DNA of 64,000 bases from Sphingobium fuliginis (GCF_004152845.1 NZ_SEON01000001.1:310001-374000), one strand, 5' to 3'. Positions 26,272 through 35,451 are shown, numbered from the stretch's first letter. Numbers and translations are program-made. Notes: generated by a model not told the origin, from the letters alone.

Positions 26272-26729
26272 AGGCCTTGTCCGGCCTCCAGCACCTCGGC
26301 GGCATGGCCCTTGACCTTCACCTTGGGCCAGACGTGCAGGATCTTCCCGTCAGCCCCCACCAAAAAGGTCGCCCGCTCGATCCCCATATATTTGCGGCCG
26401 TAAAGCGACTTCTCGACCCAGGTGCCGAAAGCCTCGCACATCTCGCCCGGCTCGTCGGAGGCGAGCGTGACGGTCAGCCCGTATTTTTCGGCGAATTTCT
26501 TGAGCTTGGCGGACTTGTCCTTGGATATGCCGACCACCGGCACGCCCAATGCCGCGAAATCGGCGGCGAGCGCGGTGAAATCCTTGGCTTCGCTGGTGCA
26601 GCCGGGCGTGTCCGCCTTGGGATAGAAATAGACGACCAGGGGCTTGCCCCTGTAGCGCGCCAGGGTGAAATCCACCCCATCCGCATCCTTCAGCGTCACT
26701 TCAGGCACGGCGTCGCCCACATCCAGCAT
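26268..26729 (-). CDS. bcp: Bcp/PrxQ-type peroxiredoxin
   Basis: A 153-residue thioredoxin-fold peroxidase. The peroxidatic Cys44 lies in KADTPGCTSEAKDF. The second Cys of the common CxxxxC motif is missing: residue 49 is Lys. Cys98 (PGEMCEAFG) is the only other cysteine I see and may or may not resolve the disulfide. It reduces peroxides in the cytosol. ATG 26729 has AAGGAGG at 7 bases; an ATG at 26735 overlapping the glnE stop would be too close to it. Confidence 0.88.
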   Translation of the reverse strand: MLDVGDAVPEVTLKDADGVDFTLARYRGKPLVVYFYPKADTPGCTSEAKDFTALAADFAALGVPVVGISKDKSAKLKKFAEKYGLTVTLASDEPGEMCEAFGTWVEKSLYGRKYMGIERATFLVGADGKILHVWPKVKVKGHAAEVLEAGQGL

Positions 26730-26731
26730 CG

Positions 26732-29419
26732 TCATTCCTCCTTGAAGGGCGCCGCCAGCGCCGCCCATGCGTCACCGACCCTTTGCCGGGCCTTACCGTA
26801 GCTTTCAAGCAGCGCGTCCCAGCTTTCGACCCCGCAGGCCCGCGCGACGAGAGGCCGGGTGGCTTGCGGAGGTTCGGTCGATTTCGGCGAAACGAGGCGG
26901 GAAACGACGAGAAAGCGGGTGATGAGATCATGGGCCGGGATCAATTCGCCCGGCAGGTGGCCGGCCGCCGCAAGCTGCTCCAGCGCGGCGCGCAGATCGG
27001 GGTCGAACGCCATATTGTGGCGGAACTGGGTGACGTGGATCAGGAATTCCAGGTCTACCAGCCCGCCCGGCACCAGCTTCACGTCCAGATCGCTCGCGGG
27101 CGGTTTGTGCCTCGCGATGTCCCCCCGCATCTTCACCGCATGGCGCGCCAGTTCATCGAAATCGCGCTGCCGCTCAAGCGTTTCCGTCAGGATCGCGCCC
27201 AGCGCCGCGCGCGCGGCATCGGAGCCGAAGACCGGGCGGGCGCGCGTGAGCGCGAGATGCTCCCAGGTCCACGCCTCCTCCCGCTGATAGCGGGCGAAGC
27301 TGTCCAGGCTGACCGCCAGCAGCCCTTGCGCGCCGGAGGGGCGAAGGCGCGTGTCCACCTCATATAACGGGCCTGCCGCGGTGTGCACCGACAGGGCATT
27401 GGTGATGCGCTGGCCAAGGCGGTTGAAATATTGCGTCGCGCCCAACGGCTTCGCGCCGTCGGATTCGGTTTCGAAGCTGCCGGTGAAGAGATAGACGAGG
27501 TCGAGGTCGGACGCATGGGTCAGCACTCCGCCGCCCAGCCGGCCCAGCGCCAGGATCACCATCTCGCCGCCGGGCACTTTTCCATGGGCGCGCTCGAACT
27601 CCGCGACGGTGGCGGCGCCCAACGCCTCGATGGCGGCTTCGGCCACGCGGGAATAGCCCCGGCCCGCCTCCAGCGGATCGCCGCCGCGAATGATCTGCGC
27701 GCCCAGAGCGAAGCGGCGGTCGTTCACGCGTTGGCGCACCCGGTCCAGCAGCGCCTGATAATCCTCCCCCTCCTCCAGCCGGGCGAACTGGTCGGCCAAT
27801 ATCTCCACAGGAGGCGGCGGATCGAAGGCGGAGGTGTCGATCAGCCCGTCGAGCAGTTCCGCCCGCCGCCCCAGCGCGTCGGCCAGCGTCGGCGCATGGC
27901 TCAGCAGTTCGGCCAGCAGTTCCACAAGGCCGGGTCGCGCCGCCAGCAGCTTGAAGAAGTTGATCGCGCTCGGCAGGCGGCCGACCAGATCGTCCAGCCG
28001 GTTGAGCGCCCGCGCCGGATCGGGCGCCGCGGCCAGCGTCCGCATCAGGCCCGGCAGCAATTGCTCCAGCGCCTCCCGCGACGCGCCGCTGCGCAATGCG
28101 CGGACCGTGCCCGATCGCCAGCGCGCGATCCGCGCCAGCGGCGTTTCCGGATCGGCAAAACCCAGTTCGGCAAGCTGCGCCTTCAGCCTCTCCTCGTCCA
28201 GCGACAGGGATTCATCGGGCGTCGCTGGGGTCAGCCGGTCGTAATTGCCGCCCACCCACTGCACATGCGGGCGCAGCAGGTCGAGCAGCGCTCCGCCATC
28301 CTCCAGCCCGTGCAGGCGCGCGACATTATCCAGCGCCTCGGCCGACCTGGGCAATTCATGGGTCTGGCGATCCTCCACCATCTGCAACCGGTGCTCGACG
28401 GTGCGGAAGAGGACATAGGCCTCGTCCAGCCTGGCGGCGACCTCCGCTTCGAACACGCCGGCGGCCGCCAAGGCACGCAAGGCTTCCCGCGTATTGCCCG
28501 ACCGCAGGGAAGGATCGCGCCCGCCATGGATGAGCTGGTGCACCTGCGCGAAGAATTCGACTTCCCTTATGCCGCCACGCCCGCGCTTGAGGTCATAGCC
28601 CGGCCCGAACGCCTGACCCTGCGAATAATGGTCGCGGATTCGGCGGGAGATGTCCGTGATCGCATCGATGGCCCCGAAATCCAGACTGCGGCGCCAGACG
28701 AAGGGGCGGATCGCCTGCATGAAATAATCGCCCAGCGGCAGGTCGCCCGCCGCCGGTCGGGCCCGGATGAACGCCGCCTGCTCCCAGCCGAGCGCGGTCG
28801 ATTCATAATAGCCGATCGCCGCCTCCACCGGCAGGGCGATGGGCGTCGCCTCCGGAGAGGGGCGCAGGCGAAGGTCGACGCGGAACACATAGCCGTCGCC
28901 GTCCCGGGCATTCAGCAGTTCGCTGACCCGCCGGCCAATGCGCACGGCCGCGTCCGCCGGGTCTTCCCGCTCGCCATGGGGCAGCGTCTTCGGGTCGTAG
29001 AGCAGGATCGGATCGATGTCCGACGAATAGTTCAGTTCCCGGCTGCCATGCTTGCCGAGCGCCAGCACCACGAAGCCCCGCTTCTCCGCGTCCGGATAAC
29101 GCTCCGCCATGGCGGCGGCCAGCGCCTGCTCCAGCGCCTGGTCGGCAAAGTCCGACAGGGTGCGCGTGACCCGGTCCAGTCCCCAGACGCCCGCCAGATC
29201 GGCGGCTGCGGTCACCAAGGCCACCGCGCCACGCCTGCGCCTCAGCGACCGGGCAATGCCGTCATCGGGCGCCGCCACCTGCTGCGCGGCGGCCCAGGCC
29301 CCTTCGAAATCTCCGCTCTCCACCAGATCGGCAACACCCGGAAAGCGATCCAATTGCCGGGCCAGGAAAGGCGAATGCGCCCTGATCCTTGCCGCGACCG
29401 CCAAACGGTCCGTCACCAT
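26732..29419 (-). CDS. glnE: Glutamine synthetase adenylyltransferase/deadenylase
   Basis: An 895-residue bifunctional GlnE. It has two nucleotidyltransferase domains: the N-terminal deadenylase with LGKHGSRELNYSSDIDP (Asp134 and Asp136) and the C-terminal adenylyltransferase with LGRLGGGVLTHASDLDLVY, each followed by its helical domain. It adjusts glutamine synthetase activity in response to nitrogen status through PII. The first motif has His-Gly-Ser where Leu-Gly-Gly is more usual. First gene of the operon with bcp and the DUF455 gene. Confidence 0.95.
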   Translation of the reverse strand: MVTDRLAVAARIRAHSPFLARQLDRFPGVADLVESGDFEGAWAAAQQVAAPDDGIARSLRRRRGAVALVTAAADLAGVWGLDRVTRTLSDFADQALEQALAAAMAERYPDAEKRGFVVLALGKHGSRELNYSSDIDPILLYDPKTLPHGEREDPADAAVRIGRRVSELLNARDGDGYVFRVDLRLRPSPEATPIALPVEAAIGYYESTALGWEQAAFIRARPAAGDLPLGDYFMQAIRPFVWRRSLDFGAIDAITDISRRIRDHYSQGQAFGPGYDLKRGRGGIREVEFFAQVHQLIHGGRDPSLRSGNTREALRALAAAGVFEAEVAARLDEAYVLFRTVEHRLQMVEDRQTHELPRSAEALDNVARLHGLEDGGALLDLLRPHVQWVGGNYDRLTPATPDESLSLDEERLKAQLAELGFADPETPLARIARWRSGTVRALRSGASREALEQLLPGLMRTLAAAPDPARALNRLDDLVGRLPSAINFFKLLAARPGLVELLAELLSHAPTLADALGRRAELLDGLIDTSAFDPPPPVEILADQFARLEEGEDYQALLDRVRQRVNDRRFALGAQIIRGGDPLEAGRGYSRVAEAAIEALGAATVAEFERAHGKVPGGEMVILALGRLGGGVLTHASDLDLVYLFTGSFETESDGAKPLGATQYFNRLGQRITNALSVHTAAGPLYEVDTRLRPSGAQGLLAVSLDSFARYQREEAWTWEHLALTRARPVFGSDAARAALGAILTETLERQRDFDELARHAVKMRGDIARHKPPASDLDVKLVPGGLVDLEFLIHVTQFRHNMAFDPDLRAALEQLAAAGHLPGELIPAHDLITRFLVVSRLVSPKSTEPPQATRPLVARACGVESWDALLESYGKARQRVGDAWAALAAPFKEE

Positions 29420-29501
29420 GAATCTCCCATAATGGAGCCGATATTGCGTGCCATTGCGACGAACACCAGAAACTTTTGCGCCGCTTGGCAGTTATCTTAC
29501 C

Positions 29502-29693
29502 ATGGAAATGCAACGAAAACCCCTCAGCCGGTCGGCCCGGATTCAGGATGGCGCGATCCGCCGCGTCCTGAATATCGGCGTTCCGCAACCCTATGAGGGC
29601 ATCGGCAATGCGTTGCGTTCGACCTTCCGTGCGGGTAGCGGCGCTGTTCCGGACGACATGCTCGACCTGCTGGAGAAACTCGACCGGCATTAG
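29502..29693 (+). CDS. NepR-like anti-sigma factor (small)
   Basis: A 63-residue protein. Its C-terminal half, GIGNALRSTFRAGSGAVPDD then MLDLLEKLD, fits the two-helix NepR pattern IGxxLRxxY...VPxxfxdLLxxLd, the anti-sigma factor that holds EcfG until PhyR-P releases it. The usual neighbours ecfG and phyR are absent, so this would be an orphan copy. The start is uncertain: ATG 29502, ATG 29508, or GTG 29448, which follows a GGAG. Divergent from glnE. Confidence 0.6.
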   Translation: MEMQRKPLSRSARIQDGAIRRVLNIGVPQPYEGIGNALRSTFRAGSGAVPDDMLDLLEKLDRH

Positions 29694-29721
29694 TTTCCGT
29701 CGGATCGGCCCAGACCCACCG

Positions 29722-29739
29722 CGCTCCTGCGGAGGAGCG
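29722..29739. terminator. Short hairpin after NepR-like gene
   Basis: CGCTCC and GGAGCG form a 6-bp stem around TGCGGA, 28 bases after the stop. No T-run follows. Confidence 0.4.
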
Positions 29740-29848
29740 GGGCGTCGAGGGGACCGCCGCAGTCTAAGCTAGCCACCTTCACAAGGGGCGACAGCATTTT
29801 ATTTACGATCCGCGCCTATGATGACGCGATCATGAATGGACGCGCCCC

Positions 29849-30181
29849 ATGATCTACAAGGCCTTTGCCGCCGTGACCCTGATCGCGGCTCCGATCATCG
29901 TATTGACGGTGGAAAGCTTCGTTCCCCAATCCAGTCAGGCCGTGCCGTCCGCGGCGATTGTTCCGGCTTCAGCGCCCGTGGTGATGCCCGCCCAGGCCGC
30001 GCCGTCCCCAACGCCGCCCCAAGACAGCGGCGCCCAAGATCCGGGCGCTGCGGACTTCGGCCAGCCCATGCCCGAAGCCGGCAGACCCTTCCTCGCCCCG
30101 GGCGCAGGGCTGCCCGCTGCGCCCGTATCGAACCCGACGCCGGTCGAAGGCGTGCAGCCGTCCGACGAGGTGCCCGAATAA
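29849..30181 (+). CDS. Exported Pro/Ala-rich protein of unknown function
   Basis: A 110-residue protein with a hydrophobic N-terminal segment (MIYKAFAAVTLIAAPIIVL) that could be a signal peptide or membrane anchor. The remainder is low-complexity Pro, Ala, Gln and Gly. No ribosome site of note precedes the ATG. No domain is recognised, and the opposite strand is also open, so the call rests mainly on the signal-like N-terminus. It converges with the metallopeptidase gene. Confidence 0.5.
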   Translation: MIYKAFAAVTLIAAPIIVLTVESFVPQSSQAVPSAAIVPASAPVVMPAQAAPSPTPPQDSGAQDPGAADFGQPMPEAGRPFLAPGAGLPAAPVSNPTPVEGVQPSDEVPE

Positions 30182-30190
30182 GGCCGGACC

Positions 30191-31060
30191 TCACATTCCC
30201 TTGAACGTGTCGCATTGCGCGGGATCGCCGCTGTCGAGTCCCTTGCGCAGCCAGGTCATTCGCTGTTCGCTGGTGCCGTGGGTGAAGCTTTCCGGCACGG
30301 GACGGCGGCCGGCCGCCTTTTGCAGCGTATCGTCGCCTATGGCTTGCGCCGCCTTCATCCCCTCCTCCAGATCGCCCGATTCCATGAGGCCGGTGCGCTT
30401 GGCCCAGACGCCCGCATAACAGTCCGCCTGCAATTCGACCCGCACCTGCAGCGCATTGCCCTGTTCCTCGCTGACGGCGCGCTGCCGCTGGTTCACCTCG
30501 CCCAAAGTCCCCTCCAGATCCTGCACATGATGGCCGACTTCATGCGCGATCACATAGGCTTGGGCGAAATCGCCGGGGGCGCCGAAGCGCTGGCGCAGTT
30601 CGGTGAAGAAGTCGGTGTCGAGATACACTTTGCGGTCATTGGGGCAATAAAAGGGGCCCATGGCGCTTTGCGCCGCGCCGCAGCCCGACACGCCGCTCTG
30701 GGAATAGAAGTAAAGGACCGTCGGCTGATATTGCCGGCCGGCCTGCTGGAAGAGCGGCCCCCAGACGCGCTCGGTCGATCCCAGCACCTTCAGGGACCAA
30801 TGCTGTATATCGCTGAGTTTGGAGGTATCGCGGCTGACCTCGCTCCCCTGCGGCATCTGGCCGCCACCCCCCATCAGGCTCAGGGGATTGACGCCCATGA
30901 CCGCCAGAATGATCAGCACCACGACGATCCCGCCGCAGCCGAAACGGCTGCCGATCAGCGGCAGCAGCAGGCCCAGACCGCCGCCCATCCCGCCGCCGAA
31001 GCCGCCGCGACCCTCCTGGATCTCGAAATTGGTGCTTTCCCGTTCGTCGTCGAGCCGCAT
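30191..31060 (-). CDS. Neutral zinc metallopeptidase, membrane-anchored
   Basis: A 289-residue putative neutral zinc metallopeptidase (YpfJ-like family). A glycine-rich N-terminal stretch leads into one transmembrane helix (about 40-57), then the peptidase domain with the zinc motif HEVGHHVQ in AYVIAHEVGHH, and a downstream ADCYAGVWA segment holding the third ligand Glu/Asp region. Catalytic domain is probably periplasmic. The ATG at 31060 follows GAGAGGGA. Substrate is not known. Single gene, divergent from the patatin gene. Confidence 0.85.
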   Translation of the reverse strand: MRLDDERESTNFEIQEGRGGFGGGMGGGLGLLLPLIGSRFGCGGIVVVLIILAVMGVNPLSLMGGGGQMPQGSEVSRDTSKLSDIQHWSLKVLGSTERVWGPLFQQAGRQYQPTVLYFYSQSGVSGCGAAQSAMGPFYCPNDRKVYLDTDFFTELRQRFGAPGDFAQAYVIAHEVGHHVQDLEGTLGEVNQRQRAVSEEQGNALQVRVELQADCYAGVWAKRTGLMESGDLEEGMKAAQAIGDDTLQKAAGRRPVPESFTHGTSEQRMTWLRKGLDSGDPAQCDTFKGM

Positions 31061-31218
31061 CTCGTCCCTCTCTTTCCTTGCCCTGCCTATTCCATTCCGT
31101 CGCCGGTGGAAACGTCCCCGATGCAATGCGGGTTGCGGCGAGCGCACCGTCCCATGAAGAGAATGTAACGAGACATTCAGTTGGAATGCCGGAAGACTAT
31201 TCTATATTGCGCTGCGAC

Positions 31219-32397
31219 ATGGCCGACACCGAATCCCAGCCGCGCAGGCGCGCCAATATGCCGCTTCCCCTCCCCCGCGAAGTCGCCCTGTTGCTGCAGG
31301 GCGGCGGAGCGCTCGGCTCCTTCCAGGCGGGCGTCTATCAGCGGCTGGACGAGTTGGGAATCGACGTCAGTTGGGTCGCGGGCATTTCGATCGGCGCGGT
31401 CAACGCCGCCATCATCGCCGGCAATCCGCCGCACAAGCGCCTCAGCCGGCTCAAGAAATTCTGGCTGACCGTCTCCGGCGGCATGCCCAATGTCGTCCTG
31501 CCGGAAATCGACCATATCCGCGAGGCCGCTCATCTGATGGCGGCGGGCACGGTCGCGACCTTCGGCGTGCCGGGCATGTTCCGCCCACGCCTCTGGCCCG
31601 CGCCGCTGATGCCGGAAGGGACGGCCGGCGCGATCAGCTTCTACGACAGTGCGCCGCTGAAGGACACGCTGGACGCCTGCATCGACTGGGACCTGCTGAA
31701 TGACGGGCCGGTGCGGCTGTCGGTGGGCGCGGTGGATGTGGAAAGCGGCAATTTCGCTTATTGGGATACGCGCGGCCGGGGCGGCAACACCCGGATCGAC
31801 GCGCGCCACATCATGGCGTCGGGCGCTCTGCCACCGGGCCTGCCGCCCATCGAGATCGACGGGCGCTGGTATTGGGATGGCGGCATCGTGTCCAACACCC
31901 CGCTCGCCCATGTGCTGGACCATCAGAGCGAGGATATGCTGGTGTTCCAGGTCGATCTGTTCCCCGCCGAAGGGCCGATGCCCCGGCAGATGACCGATGT
32001 CTATTCCCGGACCAAGGACATTCAATATTCCAGCCGCACCCGCCAGGTGACGGACCAGTATCTGCGGCTGCGCAAGGAGCATAAGGCGATCCGCGCCCTG
32101 CTCGACAAACTGCCGCCCGAATTGCAGGAGGACGCGGACGCACAGCGGCTGCGCCAGTTGCTGGACGTGGGTTCGGTCAACATCGTCCACCTCATCTACC
32201 GCAGCCGCGCGTGGGAAAGCGGAGCGCGCGACTTCGAATTTTCCCGCTCCACCATGCTCGACCACTGGGCGCAGGGCCGCGACGCGGTGGAGGAAGTGAT
32301 GCACAAGGGCGACCTCATCGCCCGCAACATCGTCAACGGGAAAAGCTCCACCTTCGACCTCGACGCCCCCGACCATCTCAAGGAGAAGCAGGCATGA
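31219..32397 (+). CDS. Patatin-like phospholipase (DUF3734 type)
   Basis: A 392-residue patatin-family acyl hydrolase. The oxyanion loop GGGALG is at 28-33, the nucleophile Ser57 in GISIG (55-59), and the catalytic Asp in YWDGGI. The C-terminal region, including VYSRTKDIQYSSRTRQVTDQ, resembles DUF3734. Genes of this type often stand before 3-hydroxybutyrate dehydrogenase, as here, which suggests a role around polyhydroxybutyrate or its monomer; that is inference. The start could also be the ATG at 31186. Its stop overlaps the next gene (ATGA). Confidence 0.85.
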   Translation: MADTESQPRRRANMPLPLPREVALLLQGGGALGSFQAGVYQRLDELGIDVSWVAGISIGAVNAAIIAGNPPHKRLSRLKKFWLTVSGGMPNVVLPEIDHIREAAHLMAAGTVATFGVPGMFRPRLWPAPLMPEGTAGAISFYDSAPLKDTLDACIDWDLLNDGPVRLSVGAVDVESGNFAYWDTRGRGGNTRIDARHIMASGALPPGLPPIEIDGRWYWDGGIVSNTPLAHVLDHQSEDMLVFQVDLFPAEGPMPRQMTDVYSRTKDIQYSSRTRQVTDQYLRLRKEHKAIRALLDKLPPELQEDADAQRLRQLLDVGSVNIVHLIYRSRAWESGARDFEFSRSTMLDHWAQGRDAVEEVMHKGDLIARNIVNGKSSTFDLDAPDHLKEKQA

Positions 32398-33188
32398 GCA
32401 GCCAATTCCTGTCCGGCAAGACCGCCCTCATCACCGGATCGACCTCCGGCATCGGCCTTGCCTATGCCAAGGCGCTGGCCGGGGAAGGCGCGAATGTCGT
32501 CATCAACGGCTTCGGAGATGCGGACGCGATCGAGAAGGAACGCGCCGGGCTGGAGGCGTTGAGCGGGGCGAAGGCGCTCTATAGCGGCCATGACCTCACC
32601 AGAACCGAGCAGATCGAGGCGATGATGAAGGAGGCGGCGGACGCATTCGGCGGCGTCGACATCCTCATCAACAATGCAGGGGTGCAGCATGTCGCGCCGG
32701 TCGAGGATTTCCCGGTCGACAAATGGAACCTCATCATCGCGCTCAACCTCAACAGCGCCTTCCACACGTCCCGTCTCGCCATTCCCTTCATGAAGGAGAA
32801 GAAATGGGGACGGATCATCCAGACGGCTTCGGCGCATTCGCTGACGGCCTCTCCCTATAAGAGCGCCTATGTGACGGCCAAGCATGGCCTTGCCGGTTTC
32901 ACCAAGACGCTGGCGCTGGAGCTGGCGACCTTCGGCATCACGGCGAACTGCATTTCGCCCGGCTATGTGTGGACGCCGCTGGTGGAGAACCAGATTCCCG
33001 ACACGATGAAGGCGCGCGGCATGACGCGGGAGCAGGTGATGAACGACGTGCTGCTGGCGGGGCAGCCGACCAAACAGTTCGTCACGGTCGATCAGGTGGC
33101 GTCCATGGCGCTTTATCTATGCAGCGATGCCGCCGCGAACATCACCGGCGCCAATATGAGCATCGACGGCGGCTGGACCGCGCAATAG
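32394..33188 (+). CDS. D-3-hydroxybutyrate dehydrogenase
   Basis: A 264-residue SDR enzyme close to bacterial BdhA. It has TGSTSGIG near residue 15, NNAGVQHVAPVEDFP, the catalytic Ser in ASAHSLTASPYKSAYVTAKH (with Tyr and Lys) and the substrate-loop ENQIPDTMKARGMTREQV, all characteristic. It oxidises D-3-hydroxybutyrate to acetoacetate with NAD. It is translationally coupled to the patatin-like gene by a 4-base overlap. Confidence 0.92.
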   Translation: MSSQFLSGKTALITGSTSGIGLAYAKALAGEGANVVINGFGDADAIEKERAGLEALSGAKALYSGHDLTRTEQIEAMMKEAADAFGGVDILINNAGVQHVAPVEDFPVDKWNLIIALNLNSAFHTSRLAIPFMKEKKWGRIIQTASAHSLTASPYKSAYVTAKHGLAGFTKTLALELATFGITANCISPGYVWTPLVENQIPDTMKARGMTREQVMNDVLLAGQPTKQFVTVDQVASMALYLCSDAAANITGANMSIDGGWTAQ

Positions 33189-33347
33189 CCATATCCATCC
33201 CGGTCATCGGCGCGCAATTCCTTAACATGGATTGTGTCATATTGGGGACAGCGGGAAGGATTTGTTTTCATTGAGGAAACCTGATGCGACCAGCGCAGGT
33301 TATCCCCTCCGACACGCCATGCGGCGAAATTGGAAAAGGGACTCCTC

Positions 33348-33902
33348 ATGAAGAAATATCTCATTGCGGCCGCACTTGTTGCGGCGCTGCCTTCCGTCGC
33401 GTCCGCGCAGGAGGAAACGGCGCCCGACGGCACCCAGGCCTTCGGCGTCGAACCCTATGTCGGCATATTGGGCGGCTATCACACCTTTGACCGTGGCACC
33501 GAATTCGGCAGCGTGCCCGGCGAGACGATCATGAACGGCGCGATCATCAGCGGCGTCGCGGGCGTCAACGTGCCGCTCGGTCCCGTCTTCGTGGGCGTCG
33601 AGGGCAATGCCACCAAGGGTTTCAGCGACATCGACTGGGAATATGGGGTGAAGGGCCGCTTCGGCGCGCGGGCCGGTGAAAGCGGCATGATCTTCGCGTC
33701 GGCCGGCTATCAGTGGGTCAACGGCAAGGGCGGCTGGCCGGACCGCAAGGACTGGATGTACGGCCTGGGCGTCGAGGTCGGCCCGAAGGACATCGGTCTG
33801 GGCGGCGTCACGGGCAATAGCGGCATCCGCCTGCGCTTCCAGACCGAAACCTATGATTTCGACAGCTTCCGGCCCACGGCTGGCGTGATCTTCCACTTCT
33901 GA
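33348..33902 (+). CDS. Outer-membrane beta-barrel protein
   Basis: A 184-residue protein with a Sec signal peptide (MKKYLIAAALVAALPSVASA, cleavage before QEE). The mature part alternates aromatic and glycine-rich strands and ends in Phe (GVIFHF), the usual C-terminal signature of barrels inserted by BAM. It resembles small eight-stranded opacity-type porins. Function is unknown. An intrinsic terminator follows. The 159-base upstream gap has a hairpin (AACCTG/CAGGTT near 33278-33302) but no clear promoter. Confidence 0.75.
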   Translation: MKKYLIAAALVAALPSVASAQEETAPDGTQAFGVEPYVGILGGYHTFDRGTEFGSVPGETIMNGAIISGVAGVNVPLGPVFVGVEGNATKGFSDIDWEYGVKGRFGARAGESGMIFASAGYQWVNGKGGWPDRKDWMYGLGVEVGPKDIGLGGVTGNSGIRLRFQTETYDFDSFRPTAGVIFHF

Positions 33903-33924
33903 TCCCTCCCATGGCATCGGCAGG

Positions 33925-33958
33925 AGCGCCCGTCGGCAACGGCGGGCGCTTTTGCTTT
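33925..33958 (+). terminator. Intrinsic terminator after beta-barrel gene
   Basis: AGCGCCCG and CGGGCGCT form an 8-bp stem across 10 bases, followed by TTTGCTTT. This is a standard rho-independent terminator. Confidence 0.8.
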
Positions 33959-34044
33959 GGGGAAACAGGCTGGACATGCCGAAGCCCCTTAAAAGGCGCG
34001 GCAAATCCGCTTATGGTTGCTTCTTCCATCAGGGAGACCCATCG

Positions 34045-35406
34045 ATGCGTCATGCGTTGACGGCCGTCATGGCCGCCGCCAGCCTTATCTCCATTGCCCA
34101 TGCCCAGTCCCCTGGCGCGCCTGTGAATGGGGCGACGCCCGCGACGCCGGCCAATGCCATCGCAGCGACCATCGCGAAGGACATGGATGGGCTAATGACC
34201 CTCTATCGCGACCTGCATGCCAATCCCGAACTGTCCGAACAGGAAAGCGCCACCGCCGCCAAGCTCGCCCGGCGGTTGAAGGCGATGAAATTCACCGTCA
34301 CCGAAAAGGTCGGTGGAACGGGCGTGGTCGCGGTACTGAAGAACGGCTCCGGCCCGGTGCTGCTGATCCGCGCGGACATGGACGGACTGCCGGTGACCGA
34401 GCAGACGGGGCTGGAATTCGCCTCCAGGGTGAAGGCCAAGACCGCCGACGGCGCCGAAACCGGCGTGATGCACGCCTGCGGCCATGACACGCACATGACC
34501 GCCTTCATCGAAACCGCGCGGCTGCTCTCCACGATGAAGGAGGAATGGAAGGGCACGCTGGTGATGATCCTTCAGCCGGCCGAGGAAGTGGGCCGTGGCG
34601 CGCGGCTGATGCTGGAGGATGGGCTCTACACCCGCTTCCCGCGCCCGACCCATGCCATCGCCTTCCACGACGCCGCCAATCTGGAAGCGGGGAAGATCGG
34701 CTATACGCCGGGCTTCGCGCTCGCCAATGTGGACAGCGTCGACCTTTTGGTGCGGGGCGTGGGCGGCCATGGCGCCTATCCGCAGACGACGCGCGACCCG
34801 ATCGTGATCGGCGCGCGGATTGTGACCTCGCTGCAAACGCTGGTCAGCCGGGAACAGGACGCGTTCGACCCGGCCGTCGTCACCGTCGGCAGCTTCATGG
34901 GCGGCGCCAAGCATAATGTCATTCCCGACGACGCGAAGATGCTGCTCACCGTGCGCAGCTATTCCGATGAAACCCGGGAAAAGCTGATCCGGGGAATAGA
35001 ACGCGTCGCCCGCGGGGAAGCCATTGCGGCGGGCGTGCCGGACGACAGGATGCCGGTGATCTCCGTAAAGGACGAATTCACGCCCTCCACCTACAATCCG
35101 CCCGCCTTCGCCAACCGGATGGCGGACGTGCTGAAGGCCCATTTCCCCGAGGGCACCGTCAGCGAAACCAGACCCTCCATGGCGGGAGAGGATTTCGGCC
35201 GCTATTACCGCGCCGACAAGAGCATCGAAAGCTTCATCTTCTGGGTCGGCGGCGTGCCGGCAGACCAGATGGCGAAGGCGAAGGCCGGTGAGGTCAGCCT
35301 GCCGTCGCTGCACAGCCCCTTCTGGGCGCCCCAAGCCGACAAGGTGATCGCCACCGCCAGCGAAGCCATGACGGTGCTGGCGATGCACATATTGAAGCGG
35401 GATTGA
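34045..35406 (+). CDS. Exported M20-family amidohydrolase
   Basis: A 453-residue metallo-amidohydrolase with an N-terminal signal peptide (MRHALTAVMAAASLISIAHA). The M20D motifs are RADMDGLPVTE, HACGHDTHMTAF, LQPAEEVGRGA and the C-terminal MAGEDFGRYY, giving the di-metal ligands and catalytic Glu. Family members hydrolyse N-acyl amino acids or peptides such as hippurate; location would be periplasmic. The ATG at 34045 follows an AGGGAGA site; an in-frame ATG at 33952 lies in the terminator of the previous gene. Confidence 0.88.
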   Translation: MRHALTAVMAAASLISIAHAQSPGAPVNGATPATPANAIAATIAKDMDGLMTLYRDLHANPELSEQESATAAKLARRLKAMKFTVTEKVGGTGVVAVLKNGSGPVLLIRADMDGLPVTEQTGLEFASRVKAKTADGAETGVMHACGHDTHMTAFIETARLLSTMKEEWKGTLVMILQPAEEVGRGARLMLEDGLYTRFPRPTHAIAFHDAANLEAGKIGYTPGFALANVDSVDLLVRGVGGHGAYPQTTRDPIVIGARIVTSLQTLVSREQDAFDPAVVTVGSFMGGAKHNVIPDDAKMLLTVRSYSDETREKLIRGIERVARGEAIAAGVPDDRMPVISVKDEFTPSTYNPPAFANRMADVLKAHFPEGTVSETRPSMAGEDFGRYYRADKSIESFIFWVGGVPADQMAKAKAGEVSLPSLHSPFWAPQADKVIATASEAMTVLAMHILKRD

Positions 35407-35419
35407 GGCTGAAGCCCCT

Positions 35420-35451
35420 CATTCCCCCTCCCGCAGGCGGGAGGGGGAATG
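35420..35451. terminator. Perfect 15-bp palindrome between convergent genes
   Basis: CATTCCCCCTCCCGC and its exact complement are separated by only AG. It lies between the ends of the amidohydrolase and ftsH genes and can serve both strands. A related palindrome occurs at 45805-45834, suggesting a dispersed element. Confidence 0.7.

Noticed and set aside
27383..29596. 737-codon open frame on the plus strand
   Set aside because: It is antisense to glnE and reads as Gln/Arg/His-rich low-complexity sequence.
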